DNA of 50,693 bases from Myxococcales bacterium UBA5297. Lineage in GTDB: Bacteria > Myxococcota > Myxococcia > Myxococcales > UBA5297. The notes under the pieces are model-generated. The model did not search any database, was not told the DNA's origin, and saw only the letters and a program-made list of their open reading frames with translations. The translations under genes were made by a program, and so were the position numbers. Location: the NCBI GenBank assembly GCA_002408385.1, contig DHSB01000079.1, forward strand, positions 40,288 to 90,980, written 5' to 3'. Shown here in pieces: positions 16,583 through 24,844 of this stretch (within the stretch, counting starts at the first letter, position 1; every line of letters starts with the position of its first letter).

Positions 16583-16810
16583 GGACGCAAGTGTAGCCTG
16601 CGTCCCTGAGGTTTCGGAGCAAGAGAGGCTTGTGGAGAGCGAGCGGCCCTCACGCCTCCTCACACCTGAGGCTTGGCCGCGCGTCGCTCATGGGGATGAC
16701 CGACCGCAGCGCGACTGGCCTACTGGAACCCTTCACCTACCACTCGCAAGATCGGCGCGTCATGTCGCTTCTAGCTTGCGCTGCGCCAGCCCGGCCGTGA
16801 ACAAGCCGGG

Positions 16811-17005
16811 GTGATCGTTCGCACGCCACCACGCCCGTCGCTGGATCGCACGCCACTACGCCGTTGCTTGACGAGCAACGGTCTCGATCGCGCCCCGGCG
16901 ACGCGTTGCTCGACGAGAAACGTGATCGATCGTGCGCCACCACGCCGTTGCTCGACGAGAAATGACATCGATCGAATTGTGCAACGCCGTCGCGCGCCGG
17001 GCGGA
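16811..17005. repeat. 42-bp-period tandem repeat array
   Basis: The core GCTYGACGAG recurs at 16866, 16908 and 16950, exactly 42 bases apart, flanked by CGCCACYACGCCGTT and ATCGATCG segments. A partial unit begins near 16840 and a degenerate one near 16992. Units are contiguous with no spacers. A second 42-bp-period array lies at about 30848-31019. Confidence 0.75.
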
Positions 17006-17167
17006 GGCCATTCGAGCGCCGCATCCGGCCCGGGCTTCCGCGCGGGCGGGCTCCCCTCTCCGCTTCGGACCGGCACCAAAACTCACCGTAAACACGAGGA
17101 CTTGCTCGAAGCAGCGCGCCCGCCGCGGGAGGCGTGCGGATGCTCGTTTTGCCACTCTGTACCAGCG

Positions 17168-17196
17168 TTGACTTAACCGGGGGTGCCCCCTAGACT
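17168..17196 (+). promoter_or_regulatory. Sigma70-type promoter of the carbamoyl/PLP operon
   Basis: TTGACT (17168-17173) and TAGACT (17191-17196) are separated by 17 bases. This would place the start of transcription near 17203 with a 5' leader of about 57 bases before the GTG. The spacer contains GGGGGTGCCCCC, a short palindrome that could bind a regulator. Confidence 0.65.
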
Positions 17197-17259
17197 CGCG
17201 GCCGCTGTCGCCGTTTTCAAATTCCCTCAATCCTGGGGCGACGACAAAAGGAGAGCGCG

Positions 17260-18738
17260 GTGAAAGTCATCAAGGAAATCAACGAGAAGGTGCTCGCCAA
17301 GACGGTCGAGCGTTGCCGCGAGCGGAAGATCATCCTGCCCACCTTCGCCGAGCAGCGCGACCCGACCAAGATCCCCGAGAAGATCAAGCGTCGGCTGGCC
17401 GATCTGGGCCTCTGGGACGTCAACCCGCTCAACCTCTTTCGCATCACCTGGAAGAACGAGCCGAAGGCCCGAGGTGGGCTGTTCAACCGGGGCAACTGGA
17501 TCGAGTTCCCCAAGGAGCTGACCGGCGTCGACGCGCGCATCGTCGGCATCGTCGGCAAGTGGTTCCCCACCGGCGCCCACAAGGTCGGCGCAGCCTATAG
17601 CTGCCTTGCCCCACGGCTCGTCTCCGGACAGTTCGACCCCGAGACCCAGAAAGCGGTGTGGCCCTCGACCGGAAACTACTGCCGCGGCGGGGCCTTCGAC
17701 TCCAAGCTGCTTGCCTGCAACGCCGTCGCCATCCTGCCCGAGGGCATGAGCAAGGAGCGCTTCGACTGGCTCAAGGAGATCGGCACCGACGAGATCATCG
17801 CCACCGCGGGCACCGAGTCGAACGTCAAGGAAATCTACGACAAGTGCTGGGAGCTGCGGAAGACCCGCGGCGACAAGGTGAGCATCTTCAACCAGTTCGA
17901 AGAGCTCGGCAACCCGATCTGGCACTACCACGTGACCGGCGGCATCGTCGACGAGGTCTACCAGCAGCTCGCCAAGCCCGACAGCCGCCTGGCCGCCTTC
18001 GTCTCTGCCACCGGCGCGGCGGGCACCATCGCCGCCGGCGACTTCCTGCGCACCAAGTACCCGAGCCTGCGGGTCGTCGCCGCCGAGGCGCTGCAGTGCC
18101 CGACGTTGCTGCGGTTTGGCTTCGGCGCTCACCGCATCGAGGGCATCGGCGACAAGCACATCCCTTGGGTCCACAACGTGCGCAACACCGACATGGTCAT
18201 CGCCGTCGACGACGAGCAGACCATGCAGTTGCTGCGGCTGTTCAACGAGCCGGCCGGCATCGAGTACTTGAAGAAGCAGGGCCTCAAGGACGAGCTGATC
18301 GAGCAGTTGCCGCTGCTGGGCATCTCCGGGGCCTGCAACCTCGCCGCGGCGATCCGCACCGCCAAATACTACGAGATGAACGGGCGCGACCTGCTCTTCC
18401 TCCCGCTGACCGACTCGCTGGAGATGTACGGGTCGCGCATGGCCGAGATGCAGGAGCAGGAGGGCCCCTTCACCGCCGAGAAGGCCACCGCCACCTACGC
18501 GCGCTATCTACTGGGCGCCGGCCTTGAGCACCTGCGCGAGCTCAACTACCAGGACCGCAAGGCCCTTCACAACTTCAAGTACTTCACCTGGGTCGAGCAG
18601 CAGGGCAAGACCTCGGCCGAGCTCAACCAGCTCTGGGACCCGGACTTCTGGACCGAGACCTTCAGCCAGGCCGCCGAGTGGGACAAGCTCATCACCGCGT
18701 TCAACGAGCGCACCGGCGTGCTCGCCTCGCTCGACTAG
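17260..18738 (+). CDS. Fold-type II PLP-dependent enzyme, unassigned
   Basis: 492 residues from a GTG start with AAAGGAG upstream. It belongs to the cysteine-synthase/tryptophan-synthase-beta fold: the PLP Lys is probably K108 in FPTGAHKVGAAYS, with the phosphate/substrate loop PSTGNYCRGGAF near residue 139, ATGAAGTIAAGDFL near 250 and the later GISGACNLAAAIRTAKYYE near 348. It is longer than CysK (about 320) and differs from YgeX diaminopropionate ammonia-lyase, whose Lys motif is NAFKMLGGAY. Long N- and C-terminal extensions are present. First gene of the cluster with carbamate kinase, a threonine-synthase-like enzyme, YgeW and YgeY. A lyase or ammonia-lyase acting on an amino acid freed by its partners is inferred from context only. 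Confidence 0.85.
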   Translation: MKVIKEINEKVLAKTVERCRERKIILPTFAEQRDPTKIPEKIKRRLADLGLWDVNPLNLFRITWKNEPKARGGLFNRGNWIEFPKELTGVDARIVGIVGKWFPTGAHKVGAAYSCLAPRLVSGQFDPETQKAVWPSTGNYCRGGAFDSKLLACNAVAILPEGMSKERFDWLKEIGTDEIIATAGTESNVKEIYDKCWELRKTRGDKVSIFNQFEELGNPIWHYHVTGGIVDEVYQQLAKPDSRLAAFVSATGAAGTIAAGDFLRTKYPSLRVVAAEALQCPTLLRFGFGAHRIEGIGDKHIPWVHNVRNTDMVIAVDDEQTMQLLRLFNEPAGIEYLKKQGLKDELIEQLPLLGISGACNLAAAIRTAKYYEMNGRDLLFLPLTDSLEMYGSRMAEMQEQEGPFTAEKATATYARYLLGAGLEHLRELNYQDRKALHNFKYFTWVEQQGKTSAELNQLWDPDFWTETFSQAAEWDKLITAFNERTGVLASLD

Positions 18739-18771
18739 GCAAGCCTCCCCAGACACTCCATGCAGTCTTTC

Positions 18772-18805
18772 GGAAACGGGACGGGCAGGTGCCCGCCCCG
18801 TTTCC
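18772..18805 (+). terminator. Hairpin between the PLP gene and carbamate kinase
   Basis: GGAAACGGGACGGGCA pairs with TGCCCGCCCCGTTTCC (16 bp, one mismatch, 2-base loop). It is followed by TCGCTTC rather than a clean U-run, so it may attenuate rather than end transcription. Confidence 0.6.
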
Positions 18806-18859
18806 TCGCTTCAAGTAGACCCCTCCAACCATCAGCCCCTTCGCTGAGGGACACACCGA

Positions 18860-19810
18860 ATGAACAAGCACGCAAAGCTCGCGCTCGTCGCGGTCGGCGG
18901 CAACTCGCTCATCCTCGACGAGAAGCACAAGGCGGTCGAGGACCAGTACGCCGCGGTCGTCGAGACCTCCAAGCACATCGCCGGGCTCATCAAGCAGGGC
19001 TACCGGGTCATCGTCACTCACGGCAACGGCCCACAGGTCGGCTTCATCCTGCGGCGCAGCGAGCTGGCGCGCCACGAGCTTCACGAGGTGCCGCTCGACT
19101 CCTGCGGAGCAGACACCCAGGGCGCCATCGGCTACCAGCTCCAGATGGCGCTCGACAACGAGATGCGCGACTGGCCCGAGCGGCCCACCGTCGTCACGGT
19201 GATCACCCAGACGCTGGTCGACCGCGACGATCCCTCGTTCAAGAACCCCACCAAGCCCATCGGCTCCTTCATGACCGAGCAGCTCGCTCTCGAGCACAAG
19301 GAGAAGGACGGCTGGGAGGTGGTCGAGGACGCAGGCCGCGGCTGGCGGCGGGTGGTCGCCTCGCCGGTGCCCAAGAAGATCGTCGAGCTCGAGGCCATCA
19401 GGAAGCTGCTCGACTCCGGGATGGTGGTCATCGCCGCCGGCGGCGGCGGCATCCCAGTCATCGAGAAGGAAGACGGCGCGCTGGCCGGCGCCGCCGCGGT
19501 CATCGACAAGGACCTCGCCTCCAGCCTGCTCGCCCGCGAGCTTGGCGCCGACTACCTGGTCATCTCCACGGCCGTCGAGAAGGTGAGCATCAACTTCAAG
19601 AGGCCGAACCAGAAGGAGCTCGACCGCATCACGCTGGCCGAGGCCAAGCAGTATATGGAGGAGGGACACTTCGCGGCCGGCAGCATGAAGCCGAAGATCC
19701 AGGCCGTGATCCAGTACCTCGAAGGCGGCGGCAAGGAGGCGCTCGTCACCGACCCGCCGCACATCGTCGAGGCCTTCGCCGGCAAGACTGGCACCTGGAT
19801 CGCGAAATGA
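18860..19810 (+). CDS. arcC: Carbamate kinase
   Basis: 316 residues, the usual family length. Signatures: AVGGNSLILDE at the N-terminus, VIVTHGNGPQVGFILRRSEL near residue 53, the GAIGYQLQ segment, VIAAGGGGIPVIEKEDG near 195 and AVIDKDLASSLLARELGAD near 216. It makes ATP from carbamoyl phosphate and ADP, releasing NH3 and CO2, in the cytoplasm. The stop overlaps the ATG of the next gene (19807-19810), so the two are translationally coupled. No arginine deiminase is adjacent, so carbamoyl phosphate most likely comes from the YgeW-type transferase encoded downstream. Confidence 0.95.
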   Translation: MNKHAKLALVAVGGNSLILDEKHKAVEDQYAAVVETSKHIAGLIKQGYRVIVTHGNGPQVGFILRRSELARHELHEVPLDSCGADTQGAIGYQLQMALDNEMRDWPERPTVVTVITQTLVDRDDPSFKNPTKPIGSFMTEQLALEHKEKDGWEVVEDAGRGWRRVVASPVPKKIVELEAIRKLLDSGMVVIAAGGGGIPVIEKEDGALAGAAAVIDKDLASSLLARELGADYLVISTAVEKVSINFKRPNQKELDRITLAEAKQYMEEGHFAAGSMKPKIQAVIQYLEGGGKEALVTDPPHIVEAFAGKTGTWIAK

Positions 19811-21039
19811 CCGGGCGCGCCGCACATCTTGCCAACGGCCTGCGCTGCGTGCACTGCGAGCGCGACCATGAGCTGGTCGACGGCCTGTACGTCTGCGCTT
19901 CCTGCGGGGCAAACCTGCTCGTGCAGTACGACTGGGCTCGCGCCCGCGAGAGGCTCACCCGCGAGCGGCTGGCGGCCGACGCGGACCGCACGCTGTGGCG
20001 CTACGCTCCGCTGCTGCCGGTCGCGGGCCGGCTCGAAGGCCCACCGGTCGGCTGCAGCCCGCTGGTCGCCGCGCCCAAGCTCGCCGCCAAGCTCGGCGTC
20101 GCCACGCTCTGGATCAAGGACGACGGACGCAACCCGAGCGCGTCGTTCAAGGACCGGGCGAGCTCGGTGGCCTTGCAGCACGCGCGCGAGCACGGCCACA
20201 CCCTGCTGACCGGAGCCTCCACCGGCAACGCCGCCTCGGCGACCGCAGTGCTGGCCGCCGCCACCGGCATCCAGGCGCGCATCTTCGTGCCCAAGGCTGC
20301 CCCCCGGGCGAAGATCGCCCAGCTCGTCACCTTCGGCGCCGAGGTCCTCGCCGTCGATGGCACCTACGACCAGGCCTTCGACCTCTGCCTCGAGGCGACC
20401 CGACGCTTTGGCTGGTACAACCGCAACACCGGCTTCAATCCCTACACGCGCGAGGGAAAGAAGACCGTCTCCTTCGAGCTCTGCGAGCAGCTCGGCTGGA
20501 CCGTTCCCGACCTGGTGGTCGTCCCCGTGGGCGACGGCAACATCCTGACCGGCGTCTGGAAGGGCTTCCACGAGTTCCACAAGCTCGGGCTCATCGACCG
20601 CACCCCGCGCCTGCTCGCGGTTCAGGCCGAGGGCAGCGCGGCCATCGTCGACGCCGTCCACGGCGACGGGGTCGTGCGCCCCTGCTCGGGCAACACCGTG
20701 GCCGACTCGATCTCGGTGAGCCTGCCGCGTGACGGCGAGGCCGCGGTCGGGGCCATCCGCCAGTCGAACGGCTTGGCGGTGAAGGTGAGCGACGAGGCGA
20801 TCCTCGCCGCCATCCCCGAGGTCGCGCGAGGCTCGGGCGTCTTTGGCGAGCCTGCCGCCGCGACCGGCTTTGCCGGCCTGAAGCACGCGGTCGCGCAGGG
20901 CCTCGTCGATCCGCAGTGGACCGTGGTCATGCTCAACACCGGCAACGGGTTGAAGGACATCGCCTCGGCCATCAAGGTCGCCGCCGAGCCCAAGGTGATA
21001 GCCCCCGATCCTCAGGTGCTCGAGAGGCTGTTCGCGTAG
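19807..21039 (+). CDS. Threonine synthase-like PLP enzyme
   Basis: 410 residues. A zinc-ribbon-like N-terminus has C14-x2-C17 and C30-x2-C33. The PLP Lys is K115 in PSASFKDRASSVAL, followed by TGASTGNAASATAVLAAATG near 137, VPVGDGNILTGVWKGFHEF near 239, SGNTVADSI, and FGEPAAATGFAGLKHA near 341. The layout is that of ThrC and cysteate synthase. In a catabolic operon with carbamate kinase it may instead act as a beta/gamma-lyase on a diamino- or ureido-amino acid, doing the job YgeX does elsewhere; a biosynthetic threonine synthase is the alternative. It overlaps arcC by four bases. Confidence 0.87.
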   Translation: MTGRAAHLANGLRCVHCERDHELVDGLYVCASCGANLLVQYDWARARERLTRERLAADADRTLWRYAPLLPVAGRLEGPPVGCSPLVAAPKLAAKLGVATLWIKDDGRNPSASFKDRASSVALQHAREHGHTLLTGASTGNAASATAVLAAATGIQARIFVPKAAPRAKIAQLVTFGAEVLAVDGTYDQAFDLCLEATRRFGWYNRNTGFNPYTREGKKTVSFELCEQLGWTVPDLVVVPVGDGNILTGVWKGFHEFHKLGLIDRTPRLLAVQAEGSAAIVDAVHGDGVVRPCSGNTVADSISVSLPRDGEAAVGAIRQSNGLAVKVSDEAILAAIPEVARGSGVFGEPAAATGFAGLKHAVAQGLVDPQWTVVMLNTGNGLKDIASAIKVAAEPKVIAPDPQVLERLFA

Positions 21040-21387
21040 CTCTTCCAACGAGGCTGCGTCTCCTGCCGCCGGAAGACCGTGCGGCAGGACGCAGCCTCTT
21101 GCTTTCCAGAGGCGCGCTCTCGCGTCCCGCGCCGCTCGTTGGATTGAGGGAGCGCGGGCAAGAGCACAGCCAGGCTTCGGCTCAAAGCTCGGCCGACGGG
21201 GACGCCCGGCCCTTCTCGACCGCGCCTCGGCTCGCAACCCTCGGCTCCTCGGCTCACCCACCAAGAGCGCCGGTGCCCTGCCGCTCAACCGCCCACCAAG
21301 CATCAGATTGTGGTATTCAACTGCATTCTCGAACCCGCCGGAGAGAGAGAAACCGGCGACTCTGGCTGTTGCCCAAGGAGTTTTCGT
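21040..21387. other. Intergenic region before the carbamoyltransferase
   Basis: Apart from the terminator at 21050-21097 and AAGGAG at 21375-21380, nothing distinct is seen. No strong promoter could be picked out, although the terminator implies that the downstream genes have one. Confidence 0.4.
21050..21097 (+). terminator. Terminator after the threonine synthase-like gene
   Basis: GAGGCTGCG/CGCAGCCTC and CCTGCCGC/GCGGCAGG form a two-part stem with a small bulge, followed by TTGCTTTCC, ten bases past the stop. Confidence 0.75.
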
Positions 21388-22551
21388 ATGCCTGCCAAGA
21401 AGACGACGACCAAGAAGCCCGCCAAGACCCTCAAGGCGAAGGCTCCCCGCTTCGACAAGAAGGTTCTCAAGAGCCTCTACGGCAAGAGCCTTCTGCTCAC
21501 CACCGACTGGAACACCGCCGAGATCGAAGCGCTGCTGACCGTGGCCGATCGTTTCGCGGCCCTCGACCGCAAGAACAAGCTCAAGGCGCTGCTGCCCAAC
21601 CAACTCGCCTACGCGATGTTCTTCGACAACAGCACCCGCACCAAGTCCGCCTGGGCCGGCGCCTCGACGCGCCTGGGGATGATGCCGGTCATCGTCGACG
21701 GCTCCTCGACGCAGGTCGCCCACGGCGAGACCGCCTCGGAGACCGGCGCGATGCTCGGCATGAACAGCCACGCGATGGGCGTGCGCCACGACATGGTGCT
21801 CGGCGAAGGCAACGCCTTCATGCGCGACGTCAAGCGCGGCATCGACGAGTACCTGGCCTCGACCAAGAACCCGCGCAAGGTGCCCGTCGTCAATCTGCAG
21901 TGCGACATCGACCACCCGACCCAGACGCTGGCGGACCTGATGTGGCTGCGCGAGAACTTCGGCAAGGACGGGCTGCGCGGCAAGAAGGTCGCCGTCTCCT
22001 GGGCCTACTCGCCCAGTTACGCCAAGCCCCTGTCGGTGCCCCAGGGTCTGATCATGCTGCTGACCCGCTACGGCGCCGACATCACTCTGGCCCACCCGAA
22101 GGGCTACGAGCTGATGGATCAGTGCCTGGATGCCGCGAAGAAGAACTCCGAGGAGTCGGGCGGCAAGTTCACGGTCACCAACAACATGGACCAGGCCTTC
22201 GAGGGCGCCATCGCCGTCTATCCGAAGAGCTGGGGCCCCTACGACCTGATGCTCAAGCGGGTCGGCGAGAACGACAAGGCCGCGCTCGCGGCGCTCGAGA
22301 AGCAGATGCTGGCGATGAACGCCAAGCACAAGGACTGGATCTGCAACGAGGAGCGCATGGCCAAGACCGTCAAGGGCAACGCGCTCTACCTGCACTGCCT
22401 GCCGGCCGACATCGGCGCCGAGGTGAGCCCGGGCGTGATGCAGAAGCACGTGGTCAACGTCGCCCGCGAGGCCAACTGGAAGGTCTACGTGATCATGGCG
22501 ATGCTCGCCATCGGCAAGGTCCCGAACCTCGGCGCCAAGCTCGGCCTGTAG
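21388..22551 (+). CDS. ygeW: YgeW-type (knotted) carbamoyltransferase
   Basis: 387 residues from the ATG at 21388, set by AAGGAG. A Lys/Ala-rich leader (about 1-25) precedes an aspartate/ornithine carbamoyltransferase fold: FFDNSTRTKSAWAGASTRLG near residue 75 with the carbamoyl-phosphate motif STRT, DIDHPTQTLADLMWLRE near 172, and YLHCLPADIGAEVSPGV near 333 with HCLP. Conserved VDGSSTQVAHGETASETGAM and the WAYSPSYAKPLSVPQG segment are YgeW-like rather than ArgF or PyrB. In E. coli and gut bacteria YgeW is implicated in transferring carbamoyl groups from 2,3-diureidopropionate-type purine-breakdown products to phosphate. Here it should feed the carbamate kinase of the same cluster. Confidence 0.9.
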   Translation: MPAKKTTTKKPAKTLKAKAPRFDKKVLKSLYGKSLLLTTDWNTAEIEALLTVADRFAALDRKNKLKALLPNQLAYAMFFDNSTRTKSAWAGASTRLGMMPVIVDGSSTQVAHGETASETGAMLGMNSHAMGVRHDMVLGEGNAFMRDVKRGIDEYLASTKNPRKVPVVNLQCDIDHPTQTLADLMWLRENFGKDGLRGKKVAVSWAYSPSYAKPLSVPQGLIMLLTRYGADITLAHPKGYELMDQCLDAAKKNSEESGGKFTVTNNMDQAFEGAIAVYPKSWGPYDLMLKRVGENDKAALAALEKQMLAMNAKHKDWICNEERMAKTVKGNALYLHCLPADIGAEVSPGVMQKHVVNVAREANWKVYVIMAMLAIGKVPNLGAKLGL

Positions 22552-22605
22552 ACAAGGAGCGAGCGGCCCGCGCTCTTCGCCGCTCCCTTCCACCTTTCTG
22601 CTGTC

Positions 22606-22635
22606 GCGGCCCCTCGGCTTCGCCCGAGGGGCCGC
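22606..22635 (+). terminator. Rho-independent terminator after ygeW
   Basis: GCGGCCCCTCGG and CCGAGGGGCCGC form a perfect 12-bp stem with a 6-base loop, followed by TGTTTCGG. Confidence 0.85.
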
Positions 22636-22721
22636 TGTTTCGGGCGTGTGGTACGCGCCCTCTTACGCCGCTCGGGTTGGCGCGCCAGTCCGAGCTTGAC
22701 CCCCCTCGTCAGGAGGAAGAC

Positions 22722-24272
22722 GTGTCCAATCTCGACAAGCGAATCGCCGAATTGGCAGAGAAGTACCGGCCCCTTGGAGTGGAGATGCTCAAGGAAGTCG
22801 TGCGCATCCCCGCCGACTACGTGAACAAGCCGGTCGACCAGGGCGGCGACCCACTGTGCGGCACCAGCAACCACGAAGGCCCGCGCATCGAGTACCTGCG
22901 CAAGAAGATCGTCGAGATCGGCGCGGTGCGTAAGCCCGAGGATGTCTGGGTCGACGGTTTCGGCAACCTCGTCTGGGTCGTCGAAGACCCGAACGACGGC
23001 ATCCCGGCCGAGCAGAAGAAGGTCATCTACCTCGACGGCCACTGCGACACCGTTCACCCGCTGCGCGCGCAGTGGCACGAGAAGATCGGCGGCGGCGTCG
23101 ACACCTACGACGGGCTGACCAACCCGGAGAAGGTGAACAAGGAGTTCCTCAAGAGCCAGCTCGGCTATCTGCCTCCCGAGGACCAGTGGGAGAACCTGCT
23201 GTTCGGGCGCGGCTCTGCCGACCAGCTCGGCGGCGTGGTCGCCGAAGCCATCGCCACCAAGATCCTGCTCGAGCTTGCGCCCGAGGGTGCGCTCAAGGGC
23301 TCGATCGTCCGCGCCTACGCGACCGCGTGCGAAGAGGACAACGACGGCGCCGGTCCGCTGTACATCGTGCGCGAGGTGCTTCCCGGCGCCAAGCCCGAGC
23401 TGATCCCCGACGTGGTGATCCTCACCGAGGGAACCGGCGATTCACGCCCGGGCTGCGGCGCGCTCGGTCTGTACCGCGGCCAGCGCGGGCGCATGCAGAT
23501 CCAGGTCACGGTGACTGGCCGCTCCTGCCACGGCTCGATGCCCTGGGAGGGGCTCAACCCGCTCGAGTTCGGTTCGGCCATCATCAAGGAGGCCGCCGAG
23601 AAGTACGAGAAGCGCGAGGGCTTCCTCGACAACAAGTTCCTCGGCCACGGCACCCGCACCGCGTCGTGGGCCAAGCTCGACACGCCGAGCGACTGCGCGG
23701 TCCCCGACAAGTTCACCTTCCGCTTCGACCGTCGCCTGACCATCGGCGAGACCCCGGAGCAGTCGATCAAGGACATCGAGTCCCTCGAGTCGGTGAAGGT
23801 CGCCCGCGAGAAGGGGTTCAAGGTCGAGGTGACGGTGCCGATCTACGAGCAGGCTTCGTGGAACGGCTACAAGCTCAACAACCCGCAGATCTATCTGGGC
23901 TGGGTCACTCCCGAGGACCACCCGGCCATCCAGTCGGCGGTCAAGACCTACGAGAGCGTGATCACTCCGAACGTGACCGAGGAGCTCGAGCAGAAGAGCG
24001 GCCTGCGCCGCCGCGCGCGCCTCGAGCGCTGGATCTTCTCGACCGACGGCGTCGGCTTCCCGGTGCCCAAGGACGACAAGAAGGTCCCGGTCGGCGAGGC
24101 GAAGAAGTGGGTCGTCTCCGGTGAGTACAAGCACCCGGCGATGTTCGGCATCGGCCCCGGTTTCGAGCAGAACACGCACAAGATCGGCGAGTGCGTCGAC
24201 ACCCGCGAGCTGCAGCACGCCATCGCGTTCCTGGCGCGCTTCCCCAGCGTGTTCGTCGAGACCGCGAAGTAA
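22722..24272 (+). CDS. ygeY: YgeY-type M20 family hydrolase, long form
   Basis: GTG start at 22722 after AGGAGG gives 516 residues, about 110 more than E. coli YgeY. M20 metal and catalytic motifs are visible: IYLDGHCDTVHP near residue 105, LFGRGSADQLGGVVAEA near 160, TACEEDNDGAG near 204 and a late GIGPGFEQNTHKIGECVDT near 475. YRGQRGRMQIQVTVTGRSCH and FRFDRRLTIGETPEQ are diagnostic of the YgeY branch. Extra segments lie at about residues 112-155 and 395-450. YgeY is a dinuclear-metal amidohydrolase in ureido/selenium-linked clusters with uncertain substrate. Last gene of the locus, closed by a terminator. Confidence 0.9.
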   Translation: MSNLDKRIAELAEKYRPLGVEMLKEVVRIPADYVNKPVDQGGDPLCGTSNHEGPRIEYLRKKIVEIGAVRKPEDVWVDGFGNLVWVVEDPNDGIPAEQKKVIYLDGHCDTVHPLRAQWHEKIGGGVDTYDGLTNPEKVNKEFLKSQLGYLPPEDQWENLLFGRGSADQLGGVVAEAIATKILLELAPEGALKGSIVRAYATACEEDNDGAGPLYIVREVLPGAKPELIPDVVILTEGTGDSRPGCGALGLYRGQRGRMQIQVTVTGRSCHGSMPWEGLNPLEFGSAIIKEAAEKYEKREGFLDNKFLGHGTRTASWAKLDTPSDCAVPDKFTFRFDRRLTIGETPEQSIKDIESLESVKVAREKGFKVEVTVPIYEQASWNGYKLNNPQIYLGWVTPEDHPAIQSAVKTYESVITPNVTEELEQKSGLRRRARLERWIFSTDGVGFPVPKDDKKVPVGEAKKWVVSGEYKHPAMFGIGPGFEQNTHKIGECVDTRELQHAIAFLARFPSVFVETAK

Positions 24273-24302
24273 ACCTGAAACGAAGCTGAAGTGATCGGCG
24301 AG

Positions 24303-24330
24303 GGCCCGCGTGCGACCGAGCGCGCGGGCC
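24303..24330 (+). terminator. Terminator after ygeY
   Basis: GGCCCGCG and CGCGGGCC (8 bp, 12-base loop) followed by TTCGTGTCTTT, 30 bases past the stop. Confidence 0.75.
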
Positions 24331-24844
24331 TTCGTGTCTTTGGGATCGAGCGCAGGCTCAGCCGGCCACGACCGCATGCTCGTTCAGTGAAGAGAGCAGC
24401 TAGTCCTTCTCTCGCCGAAACCCGGCACGAAGCTCGCCGAGGCGCTCTCGAAGAGCAGCGGCTCGCTCGGGTTCAGCACCGGCCAAAGGCTTCGAGCCTC
24501 AACAAAAGCAAATCGGCGGACACCAAAACGCCCGGAATCATCACGTACGTATTCGAGGCCCACTCAATCTTCTTCAACCAGGGCTCGATTCGGTCGACTT
24601 CGGCTTCCAAGCTGTCTTGAGTTTCTCCGGGAAGACGGCGAGCTCGCGGCTCCAATGCGACCTATCGTCCTTCATGAGAGTGAAAGACATTCGCTTCCCC
24701 GACCCACAGCTCTCCGCAGAATGGACATTCGCCTTAGAGTCGCTTCTCGCCCACTATTGCACCTCCGGAAGAAGCCGCCGGTTCGGCGTCGCCAAGGAAA
24801 GCGGTTGAGCCTGCTGGCCCGACCCTCGCCTCGGTATTGTGCCC
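24331..24844. other. Intergenic region of lower GC
   Basis: From about 24480 to 24720 the base composition is visibly richer in A/T than the surroundings. A minus-strand frame (24473-24655, TTG start) gives 60 residues with a C-terminal hydrophobic stretch (VMIPGVLVSADLLLL); an upstream in-frame stop and no ribosome-binding site make it unconvincing. It may be a remnant of acquired DNA. Confidence 0.35.

Larger units (their letters stand above)
16583..17259. other. Intergenic region upstream of the PLP/carbamate-kinase operon
   Basis: It contains a 42-bp-period tandem array (about 16811-17005), then a sigma70-type promoter (17168-17196) and the ribosome-binding site AAAGGAG (17247-17253). 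No gene is seen; frames through the array give 14-residue repeats but lack starts and realistic flanks. Confidence 0.6.

Noticed and set aside
16811..17005. CRISPR array
   Set aside because: The 42-bp units are contiguous with no unique spacers, and no cas gene is near.
16737..17079. Small repeat-protein gene through the 42-bp array
   Set aside because: All six frames look repetitive because the unit is 14 codons; none has a ribosome-binding site or non-repeat folded part.
19552..22593. A 1013-codon minus-strand open frame across the carbamate kinase to YgeW genes
   Set aside because: It lies antisense to well-supported genes and has the Gly/Ala/Arg/Val/Asp-rich make-up of a mirror frame in GC-rich DNA; no motif was seen.
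24473..24655. A 60-residue minus-strand protein
   Set aside because: TTG start without a ribosome-binding site and an in-frame stop just upstream; kept only as a possible remnant.
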